This document shows positions 44,116-52,993 of a stretch of 64,000 nucleotides of DNA, piece after piece. The notes under the pieces are model-generated. The model was not told the DNA's origin, did no database searches, and saw only the letters and a program-made list of their open reading frames with translations. Made by a program: the position numbers and the translations under genes. The stretch lies in the NCBI RefSeq assembly GCF_000717915.1, contig NZ_JOCX01000025.1, positions 50,702 to 114,701 of the forward strand. The letters are read 5' to 3'. This DNA is from Streptomyces sp. NRRL S-244 (lineage in GTDB: Bacteria; Actinomycetota; Actinomycetes; Streptomycetales; Streptomycetaceae). Each line of letters starts with the position of its first letter. The first letter of the stretch is position 1.

Positions 44116-45042
44116 ATGGACCTCGACACCGTCCGGACCTTCGTCGCCGTCGCCGACACGCGCCGGTTCCAGGAGGCCGCCGCCGAGCTGGCGGTCACCC
44201 AGCAGGCCGTCTCCAAGCGCATCGCCGCGCTGGAGCGCGACCTCGGCGTGCGGCTGTTCACCCGTACTCCGCGCGGCGCCGAGCTCACCATCGACGGGCA
44301 GGCGTTCCTGTCCCACGCACGCGAGCTGCTGCGCGTCGCCGAGCGTGCGGTCGCGTCCGTGCACACCGCCCGCCGCCCGCTGCGCGTCGACATCATCGCC
44401 TCGCGCGGCGCCGCGTCGGGCCTGATGCGCGGCTTCCACCGCGCGCACCCCGACATCGACCTCGACGTGCTGATGCTGTTCCAGATCGAGACGGCCCTCG
44501 CCGCCATCCGCTCCGGTGAGATCGATGCGTCCTTCCGCGCCGTCGCCGCGCCCGGGCGGCCCCTTCCCGAGGACATCGAGTCCGTCCGGGTCCTCGACGA
44601 GCCGCTCCAGCTCCTCACCGGCCCCGCCCACGCGCTGGCGGGCGCCCGCTCGGTGCCCCTCGCCCGGCTCGCCGGGCACCGGATCTGGATGCCGGGCATC
44701 GTCCCCGGTACCGAGTGGGCCGCGTACTACGACGACCTCGTCTCCGAGTTCGGCCTCACCATCGAGGCCACCGGCCCCAACTTCGGCTCCGACGCCCTCC
44801 TCGACACCGTGGCCGACACCCCGGCCCTGGCCACCTTCATGGGCGAACACACCCGCCTGGTCTGGCCCGCCGGCCACGGCCTGCGCCGTATCCCGGTCAC
44901 CGACCCGACACCGGTCTACCCGCACTCGCTCCTGTGGCACCGAGACAACCCCCACCCGGCCCTGGCCACCCTCCGCGCCCACCTCGCCGCCACACCCCCA
45001 GGCGCCGATGCCGCCACGACCTGGTCACCGAGCTGGGCGAGC
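44116..45042 (+). CDS. LysR-family regulator (stop codon apparently lost)
   Basis: The first 309 codons form a normal-length LysR protein. Winged HTH 1-60: MDLDTVRTFVAVADTRRFQEAAAELAVTQQAVSKRIAALERDLGVRLF. The effector-binding domain runs to about 300 (EPLQLLTGPAHALAG, WMPGIVPGTEW). Family members end near TTWSPSWAS, and here the next codon is CGA at 45043, one change from TGA. No stop occurs in frame until 46407, deep in the convergent esterase gene. The marked end is the expected end of the folded protein, not a stop codon. The MFS gene next door is the likely target. Confidence 0.75.
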
Positions 45043-45120
45043 CGAGACCGACACCGTGGCGAGGCGCGGCGTCCGGCGGATCACGGACGGCCCGACAGGC
45101 CACGATCCGAAAGACACGGC

Positions 45121-46323
45121 CTAGCTCTGCGGGAGGTCCTTGACGTACACGATGCCGTCGCCGGCCGCCAAGTGGGCCGGGTCGAACGGGGCGTAGCCGT
45201 ACCACGGGGAGGAGCGGGGCACGGGCGGCGTGTCACCGAGGGCGGTGGTCAGCCGCGTGGTGTCGATGACGCAGCGGTCGTCCGGGAGCGCGTACAGGAT
45301 CCCTTCGACGGTGTCCGGCGGCGGCGTGTCCACTCCCTGGTGCCGGATCGTGCCGAGGGCCGTGGCCACGAAGGCGTACTCCTCGCCGAGCTGCGCGCTC
45401 ACCAGCGCACCGGCGCTCCACCATTCCACCGGCCCCTGCCACATCTGCATCGTGCTCTTCTCCCGTTGGAGATGGGAGTTGTGGGCGTGGACGAGTGCCG
45501 GGCCCCTGGCGGCGACGGCGAGCAGGTTGTGGGCCATCATCAGATCCCGCAGCGCGCACAGCCGCGCCATGCGTGCCGGCGAGCCGTCGGCCATCCAGTG
45601 GTGGTAGCGCAGCAGGCCGGTCGCGGTGCGCCCGTACAGGCGCGCCCGGTCCCAGTCCTCCCGCGTGGTCGCCTCGATCAGATGGGGCGTCTGCGCTTCG
45701 AGGAGCGCCACCAGATCGTCGGCGAGCAGCCGCAGCCGACCTGCCTCGGCCGACTGTCCCACGGACCGGGCCGGGTCCGTCATCGCGGCGGGATCGGTCC
45801 ACCGGTCGTCCGTGCCGAGCAGCCGGTCGAGCGTTTCCGCGGTGCAGGGGAGCAGGTCCGCGTCCACCCCGGTCGAGAGGTAGCCGTGGAGCGCGGTGAG
45901 GGCCTGCCGTGGGCTCGCGGCGCCCGTGATCTCCAGCGGACCGTCGAAGCCGGCGAAGCGGAGCCGCTCGGACGCCGGCCGGCCGTCGTTGTAGGCGCGC
46001 ATCCAGCGCACGAGCTCGCGGTTGGCCGAGGAGGCGCCCCAGCCGTGGCTGAAGCCGTGCTCCATGGCCTCGTCGAGAGTGCCCGTGCCCGAGGTGACGT
46101 AGTCGTCCACGACCAGGCCCATCATGCAGTCGCTCTCGATCGCGATCGTGCGGTAGCCCTCCTGCTCGACGAACTGCCGGAAGAGCTCGTTGCGCAGGTC
46201 GAGCAGAGAGTCCTCGCCGTGGGTGGGCTCGCCCAGGGCGAGCAGCCGGGGCCGGGCCGGGAGCAGCCTCATGACGGAGGCAGCCTCAACGGCGTGGGCG
46301 CTGTCCTTGATGTCAGTTGCCAT
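45121..46323 (-). CDS. erythromycin esterase family protein
   Basis: 400 residues from ATG 46323 (MATDIKDSAHAVEAA), with GAAGG upstream. Motifs of the Ere family: LLALGEPTHGEDSLLDLRNELF (conserved catalytic-site His and Glu), YRTIAIESD, HGFSHGWGASSANRELVRWMRAYN and LVHAHNSHLQRE (second His pair). Some members hydrolyse the macrolide lactone ring; many actinobacterial members are not tested. No signal peptide, so cytoplasmic. Divergent from a double-HTH MerR regulator with only 58 nt between, which implies direct regulation. Confidence 0.9.
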   Translation of the reverse strand: MATDIKDSAHAVEAASVMRLLPARPRLLALGEPTHGEDSLLDLRNELFRQFVEQEGYRTIAIESDCMMGLVVDDYVTSGTGTLDEAMEHGFSHGWGASSANRELVRWMRAYNDGRPASERLRFAGFDGPLEITGAASPRQALTALHGYLSTGVDADLLPCTAETLDRLLGTDDRWTDPAAMTDPARSVGQSAEAGRLRLLADDLVALLEAQTPHLIEATTREDWDRARLYGRTATGLLRYHHWMADGSPARMARLCALRDLMMAHNLLAVAARGPALVHAHNSHLQREKSTMQMWQGPVEWWSAGALVSAQLGEEYAFVATALGTIRHQGVDTPPPDTVEGILYALPDDRCVIDTTRLTTALGDTPPVPRSSPWYGYAPFDPAHLAAGDGIVYVKDLPQS

Positions 46324-46338
46324 GCCTTCAACGGTATC

Positions 46339-46357
46339 TTTGAACCTTCGGTTGAAA
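46339..46357. promoter_or_regulatory. dyad in the esterase/MerR shared promoter
   Basis: TTTGAACCTTCGGTTGAAA has AACC/GGTT arms and matches its complement at 14 of 19 positions. It is centred in the 58-nt divergent gap, the expected place for a MerR site. Confidence 0.45.
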
Positions 46358-46381
46358 CTTTGCCGCGATATCTTCGGCTTC

Positions 46382-47140
46382 ATGCGGCAAAACCTTCAAA
46401 GCGGTGAACGGCTCAGGCCGGTCGATCTGGCGCGCGAGCACGGTCTGTCCACGCAGGCGGTCCGGAATTACGAGGAGGCCGGCATCCTTCCCGCCGCCGG
46501 TCGCACACCCCACGGCTACCGCACCTACACCTCGCTGCACGCGGCGGCCCTGCGAGCGTTCCTGGCCCTCTTGCCCGGCCACGGCCACCGGACGGCGACA
46601 TCGATCATGTGCGCCGTGAACCAGGGCGCGGACGACGAGGCCTTCCGCCTCATCGACGAGAGCCACGCCCAGCTCCTCGACGACCGGCGGACCCTCCAGG
46701 CCGTGGAGAGCGCCCTGCGCGACCTGGAGCCCATCGCGGCGGCCGAGCCCGGGGAGCGCGGCGCGTCCGGCGGGTCCGACGAGTCCGGCGACCTGTTCAT
46801 CGGGCTGCTGGCAGAGGCACTCGGCATCCGGCCCGCGACGTTGCGCAAATGGGAGCGCGCCGGGCTGGTGCGCCCGCGCCGCGACCCGCTGACCGGGTAC
46901 CGCGTCTACGGCGAGGCCGACGTACGGGACGCCAGGCTCGCCCACCAACTCAGGCGGGGCGGCTACCGGCTGGAGCAGATCGCCCCGCTGATCGCCCAGG
47001 TGCGCAACGCCGGCGGCCTGGAGCCGCTGGAGGCCGCGCTGGGCGACTGGCGCGCCCGGCTGTCCGCCCGCGGGCGGGCGATGCTGACCGGGGCCGCAGA
47101 ACTGGACCCGTACCTCCGCGCACGCGGGAGCGTCTCGTAG
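46382..47140 (+). CDS. MerR-family regulator with two HTH domains
   Basis: 252 residues from ATG 46382. The first MerR HTH lies at about 10-50 (LRPVDLAREHGLSTQAVRNYEEAGILPAAGRTPHGYR). The second lies at about 140-200 (LAEALGIRPATLRKWERAGLVRPRRDPLTGYRVYGEADVRDARLAHQLRRGGYRLEQIAPLI). Two-HTH MerR proteins of this kind (TioE-like) occur next to resistance genes. No Cys metal site. It probably controls the divergent esterase gene. Confidence 0.88.
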   Translation: MRQNLQSGERLRPVDLAREHGLSTQAVRNYEEAGILPAAGRTPHGYRTYTSLHAAALRAFLALLPGHGHRTATSIMCAVNQGADDEAFRLIDESHAQLLDDRRTLQAVESALRDLEPIAAAEPGERGASGGSDESGDLFIGLLAEALGIRPATLRKWERAGLVRPRRDPLTGYRVYGEADVRDARLAHQLRRGGYRLEQIAPLIAQVRNAGGLEPLEAALGDWRARLSARGRAMLTGAAELDPYLRARGSVS

Positions 47141-47162
47141 CACCGACAACTCATGTCGTCTT

Positions 47163-47178
47163 GACAAATAATTTTGTC
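47163..47178. promoter_or_regulatory. inverted repeat overlapping a -35-like TTGACA
   Basis: GACAAA-TAAT-TTTGTC is a perfect 6-bp-arm dyad beginning inside TTGACA (47161-47166). It lies 18 nt before the start of the HTH gene and is notably AT-rich. A likely autoregulatory operator of the ArsR-like protein. Confidence 0.65.
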
Positions 47179-47195
47179 GGTCGGATCCTGGGACG

Positions 47196-47897
47196 GTGCT
47201 GGACGTAGCCGTGATCGAAGAACCCGCCGCCGCCGAGGCCTCCCTGGACCCGATGCGGTCCCGGATCCTCGCCGCCCTTGCCGAGCCCGGCTCGGCCGCC
47301 ATGGTGGCCGTCCGCCTGGGATTGCCCAGGCAGAAGGTCAACTACCACCTCAAGGAGCTGGAGCGTCACGGGCTGGTCGAGCTCTCCGAGGAGAGGCGCA
47401 AGGGCAACGTCACCGAGCGGATCTACGCCGCCACCGCCGCCTCCTACGTCATCTCTCCCAGTGCCCTGGCCTCCGTCAGCCCGGACCCCTCCCGGTCCCC
47501 GGACCAGCTCTCGGCCCACTGGCTGCTGGCTCTGGGGTCCCGGCTGGTGCAGGAGGTCGGCGCGCTGGTGACCGGCGCGTCCCGGGCCCGGCGACGGGTC
47601 GCCACCTTCGCCATCGACGCGGAGGTGCGGTTCGCCTCGGCAGCCGACCGGATGGCCTTCGCGGACGAGCTGACCCAGGCCGTGACGGCCCTCGTCAGCC
47701 GCTACCACGACGAGACCGCCCCACAGGGCCGCAGCCACCGGGTGGTCGTCGGCCTCCACCAGATCCCCGGCACGCCGCCCGGCACTCCCGGGAGCAAGGC
47801 CGAACCGCAGCAGAATGCCGGGGGGACTGGGGGGACCGGGGTGACCGGGGGGACCGGAGAACACGGATCCGAAGTACGACAGGAGAACTCGCGATGA
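47196..47897 (+). CDS. ArsR-like winged-helix regulator of an SRPBCC operon
   Basis: 233 residues from GTG 47196. wHTH at about 12-85: DPMRSRILAALAEPGSAAMVAVRLGLPRQKVNYHLKELERHGLVELSEERRKGNVTERIYAATA. The C-terminal half is helical with no Cys. The last 35 residues are Gly/Thr-rich (GGTGGTGVTGGTG). ArsR-like regulators paired with SRPBCC proteins are a common actinobacterial unit. The gene overlaps the SRPBCC gene by ATGA. Confidence 0.85.
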   Translation: MLDVAVIEEPAAAEASLDPMRSRILAALAEPGSAAMVAVRLGLPRQKVNYHLKELERHGLVELSEERRKGNVTERIYAATAASYVISPSALASVSPDPSRSPDQLSAHWLLALGSRLVQEVGALVTGASRARRRVATFAIDAEVRFASAADRMAFADELTQAVTALVSRYHDETAPQGRSHRVVVGLHQIPGTPPGTPGSKAEPQQNAGGTGGTGVTGGTGEHGSEVRQENSR

Positions 47898-48631
47898 CGC
47901 ACCCGTTCGAGATCGAGCAGGAGATGATCCTGCCGGCGAGCCCCGAACAGGTCTGGGAGGCGATCGCCACCGGACCCGGGATCGACTCCTGGTTCATGGG
48001 GCGCAACGAACTCGAGCCGCGCGTGGGCGGCACCGCCGCCATGGACACCGGCGGCAACCGGCAGGAAGCCCAAGTCACCGCCTACGAACCGGGCAAACGC
48101 CTCGCTTCCCGCACCGCCACCGCCGACGACGGCCGTTTCATGGCGTTCGAGTACTTGATCGAGGGGCGCGACGGCGGCAGCACCGTCCTCCGCGTCGTCC
48201 ACAGCGGCATGCTCGGCGACAACTGGCAGGACGAGTACGACGCTCTGCGCCGCGGCTGGCCCTTCCACCTCCACACGCTCCGCGAGTACCTGGCCCACTT
48301 CCCCGGGCGCACCGGCGTCCCGGTCTTCGCCATGGCGCCCACGGGCGAGCGGCCCGCGCAACAGGTCCGGGAAGCCCTCGTCCGCGGGCTGTCGCTGCCG
48401 AGCCCGGTCGTCGTGGGTGCGCGGGCGTACGCCGAACCGGCCGGTCTGCCTCCGGTGGAGGGCGAAGTGACCTGGGCGGACGACGAACGCTTCGAGGTCC
48501 GCACCGCTGACGGCCTCTACACCTTCCACCACGGCCCCGGCATCGCGCTGATGTTCCACCACCTCTTCGGCCGGGACACGGACCGAGCCGAGCCCGCCTG
48601 GCAGCAGTGGCTGACCGGTCTCTTCGCTTGA
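47894..48631 (+). CDS. SRPBCC (AHSA1-like) domain protein
   Basis: 245 residues. AGGAG lies inside the previous gene. Residues 1-150 match the AHSA1/START-like fold: FEIEQEMILPASPEQVWEAIATGPGIDSWFMGRNELEP ... FEYLIEGRDGGSTVLRVVHSG ... GWPFHLHTLREYLAHF. Residues 150-245 are a second, less recognisable part. The fold binds hydrophobic ligands. Co-regulated with the ArsR-like gene; ligand unknown. Confidence 0.85.
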   Translation: MTHPFEIEQEMILPASPEQVWEAIATGPGIDSWFMGRNELEPRVGGTAAMDTGGNRQEAQVTAYEPGKRLASRTATADDGRFMAFEYLIEGRDGGSTVLRVVHSGMLGDNWQDEYDALRRGWPFHLHTLREYLAHFPGRTGVPVFAMAPTGERPAQQVREALVRGLSLPSPVVVGARAYAEPAGLPPVEGEVTWADDERFEVRTADGLYTFHHGPGIALMFHHLFGRDTDRAEPAWQQWLTGLFA

Positions 48632-48687
48632 CCACCTGACCACCTGACCACCTGACCATCTGGCCACCTGACCATCCGACCATCGGC
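48632..48687. repeat. tandem octamer repeat, seven units
   Basis: Units of 8 nt begin with CCACCTGA (48632, 48640, 48648, 48664) with variants CCATCTGG, CCATCCGA and CCATCGGC. The array starts directly after the SRPBCC stop and ends about 54 nt before the next gene. Confidence 0.8.
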
Positions 48688-48740
48688 GCGCTCGGGAACG
48701 ACGTGCAACGCCCATCCAAGACGACGAGGAAACCTCTCCC

Positions 48741-49313
48741 ATGCGCACTCTGATCAGCACGGCTTTCATCTCGCTCGACGGCGTCGTCGAGGCACCGGGC
48801 GGCGAACCCGGCTACCGCAACTCCGGCTGGACCTTCAAGGACATCGACTTCGTCCCCGAAGCCTTCGAGATCAAGGGGCGCGAACAGCAGGAGTCCACCG
48901 CCATCCTCATGGGCCGGACCAGCTACGAGGCCTTCAGCCCCGTGTGGCCGGACATGGCCGAGTTCGCCCGCTACAAGACGATGCCGAAGTACGTCGTCTC
49001 CACCACCCTCACCGAGGACGAGCTCGTCTCCGACTGGGGTGAGACCACGATCCTGCGCTCACTCGACGAAGTCGCCGCCCTCAAGGAGACCGACGGCGGC
49101 CCGATCATCGTCCACGGCAGCGCCCGGCTGAACCAAGCCCTCTCGGACGCGGGCCTGATCGACCGCTACCACCTGCTGGTCTTCCCGCTGTTGCTCGGAG
49201 CCGGCAAGCGCCTGTTCAGCACGACGGACAAGGACACCCAGAAGCTGGAGCTGGTCGAGCACGAGGCGTACTCCAACGGCCTCCAGAAGCAGGTCTTCGA
49301 CGTCGTCCGCTGA
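48741..49313 (+). CDS. dihydrofolate reductase-like (RibD C-terminal) protein
   Basis: 190 residues, ATG 48741. Motifs of the family: TLISTAFISLDGVVEAPGG, ILMGRTSYEAF, GGPIIVHGSARLNQAL, IDRYHLLVFPLLLGAGKRLF. These proteins bind NADPH and resemble bacterial DHFR and the RibD reductase domain, but the real substrate is usually unknown. Same direction as the SRPBCC gene but separated by a repeat array. It converges on the beta-propeller lipoprotein gene. Confidence 0.9.
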   Translation: MRTLISTAFISLDGVVEAPGGEPGYRNSGWTFKDIDFVPEAFEIKGREQQESTAILMGRTSYEAFSPVWPDMAEFARYKTMPKYVVSTTLTEDELVSDWGETTILRSLDEVAALKETDGGPIIVHGSARLNQALSDAGLIDRYHLLVFPLLLGAGKRLFSTTDKDTQKLELVEHEAYSNGLQKQVFDVVR

Positions 49314-49384
49314 CCGGCGTCCAGCGGCGGGCTCGCGCTGCGCCGGCAGCCCTTCGCCATCGCCGGACGGCCGGACTGCCGCCC

Positions 49385-50560
49385 CTACAGCACCACGATC
49401 CCCAGGGGCCGCTCGCCCGCCGCGAGGCGGCGCGTCGTACCGCCCGACAGGTCCACGACGGTGATCCCGTCCCAGTGGCCGTCCCGGGTGAAGCCACCCG
49501 TGACGTACGCGGTGCGCCCGTCCGCGGTGACCGCGACGTCCTCGTGCGGCCCGCCCAGCGGGATCGTGCGCTCCCTCCCGCCGGGGGACCGGACCGTCAG
49601 CGAGGCCGCGTCCTCGCCCTCCGCCGCGCCGACCACCAGCAGCGTGCCGTCGGGGGCGAGGGCGGCCCCGTGCTGGTGGATGCCCGCCGTCATCGGCTCT
49701 ACGGTGACCCGGCCCGTGCCGGGGTCGAGGACCGCCAGCTTCTCGCCCTCGAACGGCAGCAACAGCCGTCCGTCGGAGGGCCGCACCACCGCGTAGTGCG
49801 GCTTCAGCCAGGAGCCGAGGCCCCGTTCCCCGTAAGGGGCGACCACCAGACGCCGCGCCGCGAGGGTGTCGGCGCGCACCGCCGTCACGTCGTAGGAGTC
49901 GTGCCCGGTCGCGTACACCTCGCGGCCGTCCGCCGCGACGTCCACGTCGAAGGGGCGGCGGCCGACGGGCACGGTGGCGGTCACCGTACGGGTCGCCGTG
50001 TCGATGACCTCCAGCACGCCCGGGCCGCCGGGCACGTTGACCCCCACGTAGAGCCGCCGCCCGTCGGGTGCGAGCGCGATGCCCATCCCGCCGCCCCGGT
50101 ACTCGCCGGTGGTCACGGGGCCGCTGCCGGTGCGGTACGGGATGCGGCCCAGGCCGGTGCGGGTGGCGGTGTCCACCACCGCGACCCCCTCCGCCGTCGC
50201 GACCCAGGCCCGCCCGTCCGCGCCGAGCGCCAGCCCGTACGGTGCGGTACCCACCTCCACCGAGGCGACCGGGCCGCGCGCGGGGTCCACGAAGGTCACG
50301 GTCGAACCGCCGAAGTCGGCGACCAGGAGCGTGCCGTGCTCCGTGGGCACGGCCGCGCCGGGCGCCGCCGGTGGCTCGCCCCGCGGTGCCGCCGCGGCTC
50401 CGGCCCCCTCCGTGGCGCCCGTACGATCGCCACGGCCACCGCCACCGCCGCCATCACTGCCACCACCGCCACCCGCCGCGCAGCCGGCGAGCACGGCCGC
50501 TCCGGCCAGGGCCAGCGCGAGCCGGCGCGTTCCGACCCGGTGCGCCCGTGGCGCCCTCAC
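49385..50560 (-). CDS. YncE-like beta-propeller lipoprotein
   Basis: 391 residues from GTG 50560. Lipoprotein signal ALAGAAVLAGC (lipobox LAGC), then a Gly/Ser-rich linker. From about residue 75, seven-bladed propeller repeats of the YncE type: LLVADFGGSTVTFVDPARG, RRLYVGVNVPGGPGVLEVIDTATRTVTATVPVG, REVYATGHDSYDVTAV, TAYVTGGF. Anchored outside the membrane. The start overlaps the ankyrin gene stop (GTGA), so the two form an operon. Ligand unknown. Confidence 0.85.
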   Translation of the reverse strand: MRAPRAHRVGTRRLALALAGAAVLAGCAAGGGGGSDGGGGGGRGDRTGATEGAGAAAAPRGEPPAAPGAAVPTEHGTLLVADFGGSTVTFVDPARGPVASVEVGTAPYGLALGADGRAWVATAEGVAVVDTATRTGLGRIPYRTGSGPVTTGEYRGGGMGIALAPDGRRLYVGVNVPGGPGVLEVIDTATRTVTATVPVGRRPFDVDVAADGREVYATGHDSYDVTAVRADTLAARRLVVAPYGERGLGSWLKPHYAVVRPSDGRLLLPFEGEKLAVLDPGTGRVTVEPMTAGIHQHGAALAPDGTLLVVGAAEGEDAASLTVRSPGGRERTIPLGGPHEDVAVTADGRTAYVTGGFTRDGHWDGITVVDLSGGTTRRLAAGERPLGIVVL

Positions 50561-51144
50561 CGCAGCAGCTCCGCGATCTCGGCGTACCCGCGCCGCTCCG
50601 CGTGGGCGAGCGCCGACACCCCGTCGCCGTCCGCCAGTTCCCGGTCCGCCCCGGCCGCGAGCAGCAGCCGTACGATCTCCTGGTGGGCCGGGCCCCCGTC
50701 ACCGAGGATCACGGCCTCCAGCAGGGCGGTCCAGCCGAGCCGGTTGACGTGGTCGACGTCGATGTCCGTCACCGCCAGTACCTCCCGGACGTACGCGACG
50801 TGCCCACGCTCGCTCGCCGGGATGTGCGACACGCCGCCGAACCGGTTGGTGCGCCGCAGGTCCGGCCCCGCCGGGAGCAGCACGCGCAGCATCGCCACGC
50901 TGCCCGTCACCCCGGTGACCAGCCAGGCACTGTCCTGGCGGGCATCCTGTGCGTCGGCGTCGGCGCCCGCCGCCACGAGCACCCGGGCCGCCTCCACGTG
51001 GTTCCCGAGGGAGGCGAGCAGCAGCGGCGTGCGCAGCTCCGTGTCGCGCGCCTCGACGTTCGCACCCGCTTCGACCGCCGCCCGTACGGCAACGGCGTCC
51101 CCCGCCCGTGCGGCGTCCAGCAACTGACGATCGACGGCCTTCAT
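50557..51144 (-). CDS. ankyrin-repeat protein
   Basis: 195 residues from ATG 51144 (MKAVDRQLLDAARAGD). Five to six ankyrin-type repeats, for example AVRAAVEAGANVEARDTELRTPLLLASLGNHVEAARVLVAAGADADAQD, and LGWTALLEAVILGDGG, QEIVRLLLAAGADRELADGDGVSALAHAERRGY. No enzymatic motif or signal, so cytoplasmic. Streptomyces often pair such genes with catalases or secreted partners; here it is translationally coupled to the lipoprotein gene. Confidence 0.9.
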   Translation of the reverse strand: MKAVDRQLLDAARAGDAVAVRAAVEAGANVEARDTELRTPLLLASLGNHVEAARVLVAAGADADAQDARQDSAWLVTGVTGSVAMLRVLLPAGPDLRRTNRFGGVSHIPASERGHVAYVREVLAVTDIDVDHVNRLGWTALLEAVILGDGGPAHQEIVRLLLAAGADRELADGDGVSALAHAERRGYAEIAELLR

Positions 51145-51301
51145 CCCGTACCCCTCACCGCTCCACGGCCTCGCGGCCACCTGTCGTGGCCTCGATCCTC
51201 CCCCCGCCGTCCCCACCACCCGGCCCCCGGACCGGCTCCCGCTCGTCATCCGATCGGCTGATGCGCAACGGACCGCCTTGTGGTGCCGGCCGTCGCGAGC
51301 G

Positions 51302-52093
51302 TCAGTGCCCGGACACCGATCGATACGCCACGGGGAAATCGAAGTACGTGTCGGGATACGTCTCCGGCTTGTACGTGAAGTGCCACCACTCCTCGGGCAG
51401 GTTGACGAAGCCCTCGGCTGCCAGGGCGCCCTTCAGGAACTGCCGGTTCGCCCTCTGAGCACCCTGGATCTGCGGGTTGTCCGTGTGCGCCAGGGGGTCG
51501 AAGCAGTCGAACCCGGTCCCCATGTCGACCGAGTTGTCGGGGCGCCGTGCGGCCTGCGGCGCATGGCAAGGGCCGGCGGGCCGCACCGATCCGCCCATGG
51601 CTGCCGGTGAGTTCACCTTGACGATCGTCAGATCGACCGTGCTGCCCCTGCTGTGGCCCGACTTCTCCGCGATGTAGCCGTCCGCGAACAGCCGGTCCTT
51701 GGCGACCCGCGGGTAGAACTCCTCTCGCATCCGGTCGTCGTCGAGGTCCTTCGCCCATCGCGCGAAGTTGTCGACGGCCCGCTGAGGCCGGTAGCAGTCG
51801 TACACCTTCAGCGAATAGCCCTGCGGCAGCAGCTTCTGCTGAGCGCGATGCAGGGCCTCGGCGGTCGGCTTGGCGAGAATGCACAGGGGCTGTTGGTAGC
51901 CGTCGATGCGCCGTCCGATGAAGTTGACCTTCGTGGCATAGCGCATGTCCTGGATGATCGAGGGATCAACGGAGTGCAGCGCGACGAAGTCCTTCGGAGC
52001 CTTCGGCGCCGGTGCGGCGTGGGCAAGAGGAGTGAGGGACCCTGCGGTCAGAACCGCGCCGGCCGTGACGAGCAGGGGCGTTCGCTTCTTCAT
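51302..52093 (-). CDS. VanX-like D-Ala-D-Ala dipeptidase (M15D), secreted
   Basis: 263 residues from ATG 52093. Signal peptide MKKRTPLLVTAGAVLTAGS, cleavage near AHA-AP. Zinc-site motifs: SGHSRGSTVDLT (His and Asp ligands), EEWWHF (catalytic Glu and His ligand), plus KVYDCYRPQRAV (conserved Arg). Exported M15D proteins act on D-Ala-D-Ala dipeptides or wall fragments outside the cell, unlike cytoplasmic VanX of vancomycin resistance. There are no vanS/R/H/A genes nearby, so a wall-recycling role is more likely. Confidence 0.9.
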   Translation of the reverse strand: MKKRTPLLVTAGAVLTAGSLTPLAHAAPAPKAPKDFVALHSVDPSIIQDMRYATKVNFIGRRIDGYQQPLCILAKPTAEALHRAQQKLLPQGYSLKVYDCYRPQRAVDNFARWAKDLDDDRMREEFYPRVAKDRLFADGYIAEKSGHSRGSTVDLTIVKVNSPAAMGGSVRPAGPCHAPQAARRPDNSVDMGTGFDCFDPLAHTDNPQIQGAQRANRQFLKGALAAEGFVNLPEEWWHFTYKPETYPDTYFDFPVAYRSVSGH

Positions 52094-52175
52094 GGCTTCC
52101 GTTCCGGGTCGAGACCTGTGGCCGGCTCCGGCTCCGGATCCGGCTTCATTTCGGCGTCCGTGCGAGATCAGGGCG

Positions 52176-52769
52176 TCATCGTGTCGCAGGAACGGAGCCG
52201 GAGCCGAGGACGTTGTCGAGGTAGCCCGCGAGTGCGGAGCGCAGGCCTTCAGGTGTCATCTTCTGCTCGTCGATCAGGTGTGCCACGAGGTCGGCGCGGA
52301 TGGCGGCCAGCAGTGCGTGGGCGGTGAAATCCGCGTCGTGGACGCCGGGCACCTCGTCCAGCGCTGCGCGCAGCATCCCGTGCCACCAGCCGTAGTGCTC
52401 GGCCTGGTAGGGGCTGCTGGCTCCGGCGTCCTCCGCGGCCGCCATCAGGTTGCGGTTCTCGATCTTGAAGCGCAGCGAGGCATCGAGGAGCCTGACCACC
52501 CGCTCCCGAGGTGGGGAACCGGCCGCTTCCTGTGCCTCCCGCACGGATTGGTGCAGGGGCTCGAGGCGGGAGGCGATCACGGCGCCGATCAGACCGGCGC
52601 GGTCGCCGAAGCGCCGGAAGAGAGTGCCCTTGCCCACCCCCGCGGCCGCCGCGATGTCGTCCATCGACACGCCGTGGGGGCTGCTGCTGGCGGCGAAAAG
52701 GGTGTCGGCGGCAGCCAGGACGGCTTCTCGGTTGCGCTGGGCGTCCGCGCGCTCTGGGCGCTGGGCCAC
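52176..52769 (-). CDS. TetR-family repressor
   Basis: 197 residues from GTG 52769, with GGAGGACC upstream. HTH at about 10-55: AQRNREAVLAAADTLFAASSSPHGVSMDDIAAAAGVGKGTLFRRFGDRAGLI. The rest is the helical ligand-binding domain. No adjacent enzyme gene in the usual position; its nearest upstream dyads lie at 52826-52850. Target unknown. Confidence 0.9.
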   Translation of the reverse strand: MAQRPERADAQRNREAVLAAADTLFAASSSPHGVSMDDIAAAAGVGKGTLFRRFGDRAGLIGAVIASRLEPLHQSVREAQEAAGSPPRERVVRLLDASLRFKIENRNLMAAAEDAGASSPYQAEHYGWWHGMLRAALDEVPGVHDADFTAHALLAAIRADLVAHLIDEQKMTPEGLRSALAGYLDNVLGSGSVPATR

Positions 52770-52825
52770 AGGTCCTCCTCGGTCTTCGGCCTGTCCGGGC
52801 CCCGGGAATCATATGCGGCGCCACG

Positions 52826-52850
52826 TGTCAGAGAGTGACAGGTGCTGTCA
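52826..52850. promoter_or_regulatory. TGTCA/TGACA operator cluster upstream of TetR gene
   Basis: TGTCA-GAGAG-TGACA (52826-52840) is a perfect dyad. CTGTCAG follows at 52844-52850 as a third copy. It lies 57 nt upstream of the TetR start, suited to autoregulation. Confidence 0.5.
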
Positions 52851-52993
52851 GACGGTGCCGCCGAGCCCGGCGGAGGGCGGAGTCTTCGAAGTCCGCCGGA
52901 AAATTTCACGAAGGGATGTCGAGAAGCCGCGCGCGGCTCCGTCCCGGCAGTGAACACGGCCACAATGGGCCGTACCTCACCAAGGAGAACACG

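Larger units (their letters stand above)
45043..46407 (+). other. stop-less extension of the LysR frame, antisense to the esterase gene
   Basis: Open for 454 codons before a TGA ending at 46407. The encoded residues are Arg/Val/Gly-rich with no family similarity, as expected for a frame antisense to a real GC-rich gene (45121-46323). If translated it would add a long disordered tail to the LysR protein. Confidence 0.6.

Noticed and set aside
51302..52093. vancomycin-resistance vanX
   Set aside because: It has a signal peptide and no van regulatory or ligase genes nearby, so a wall-turnover dipeptidase is more likely.
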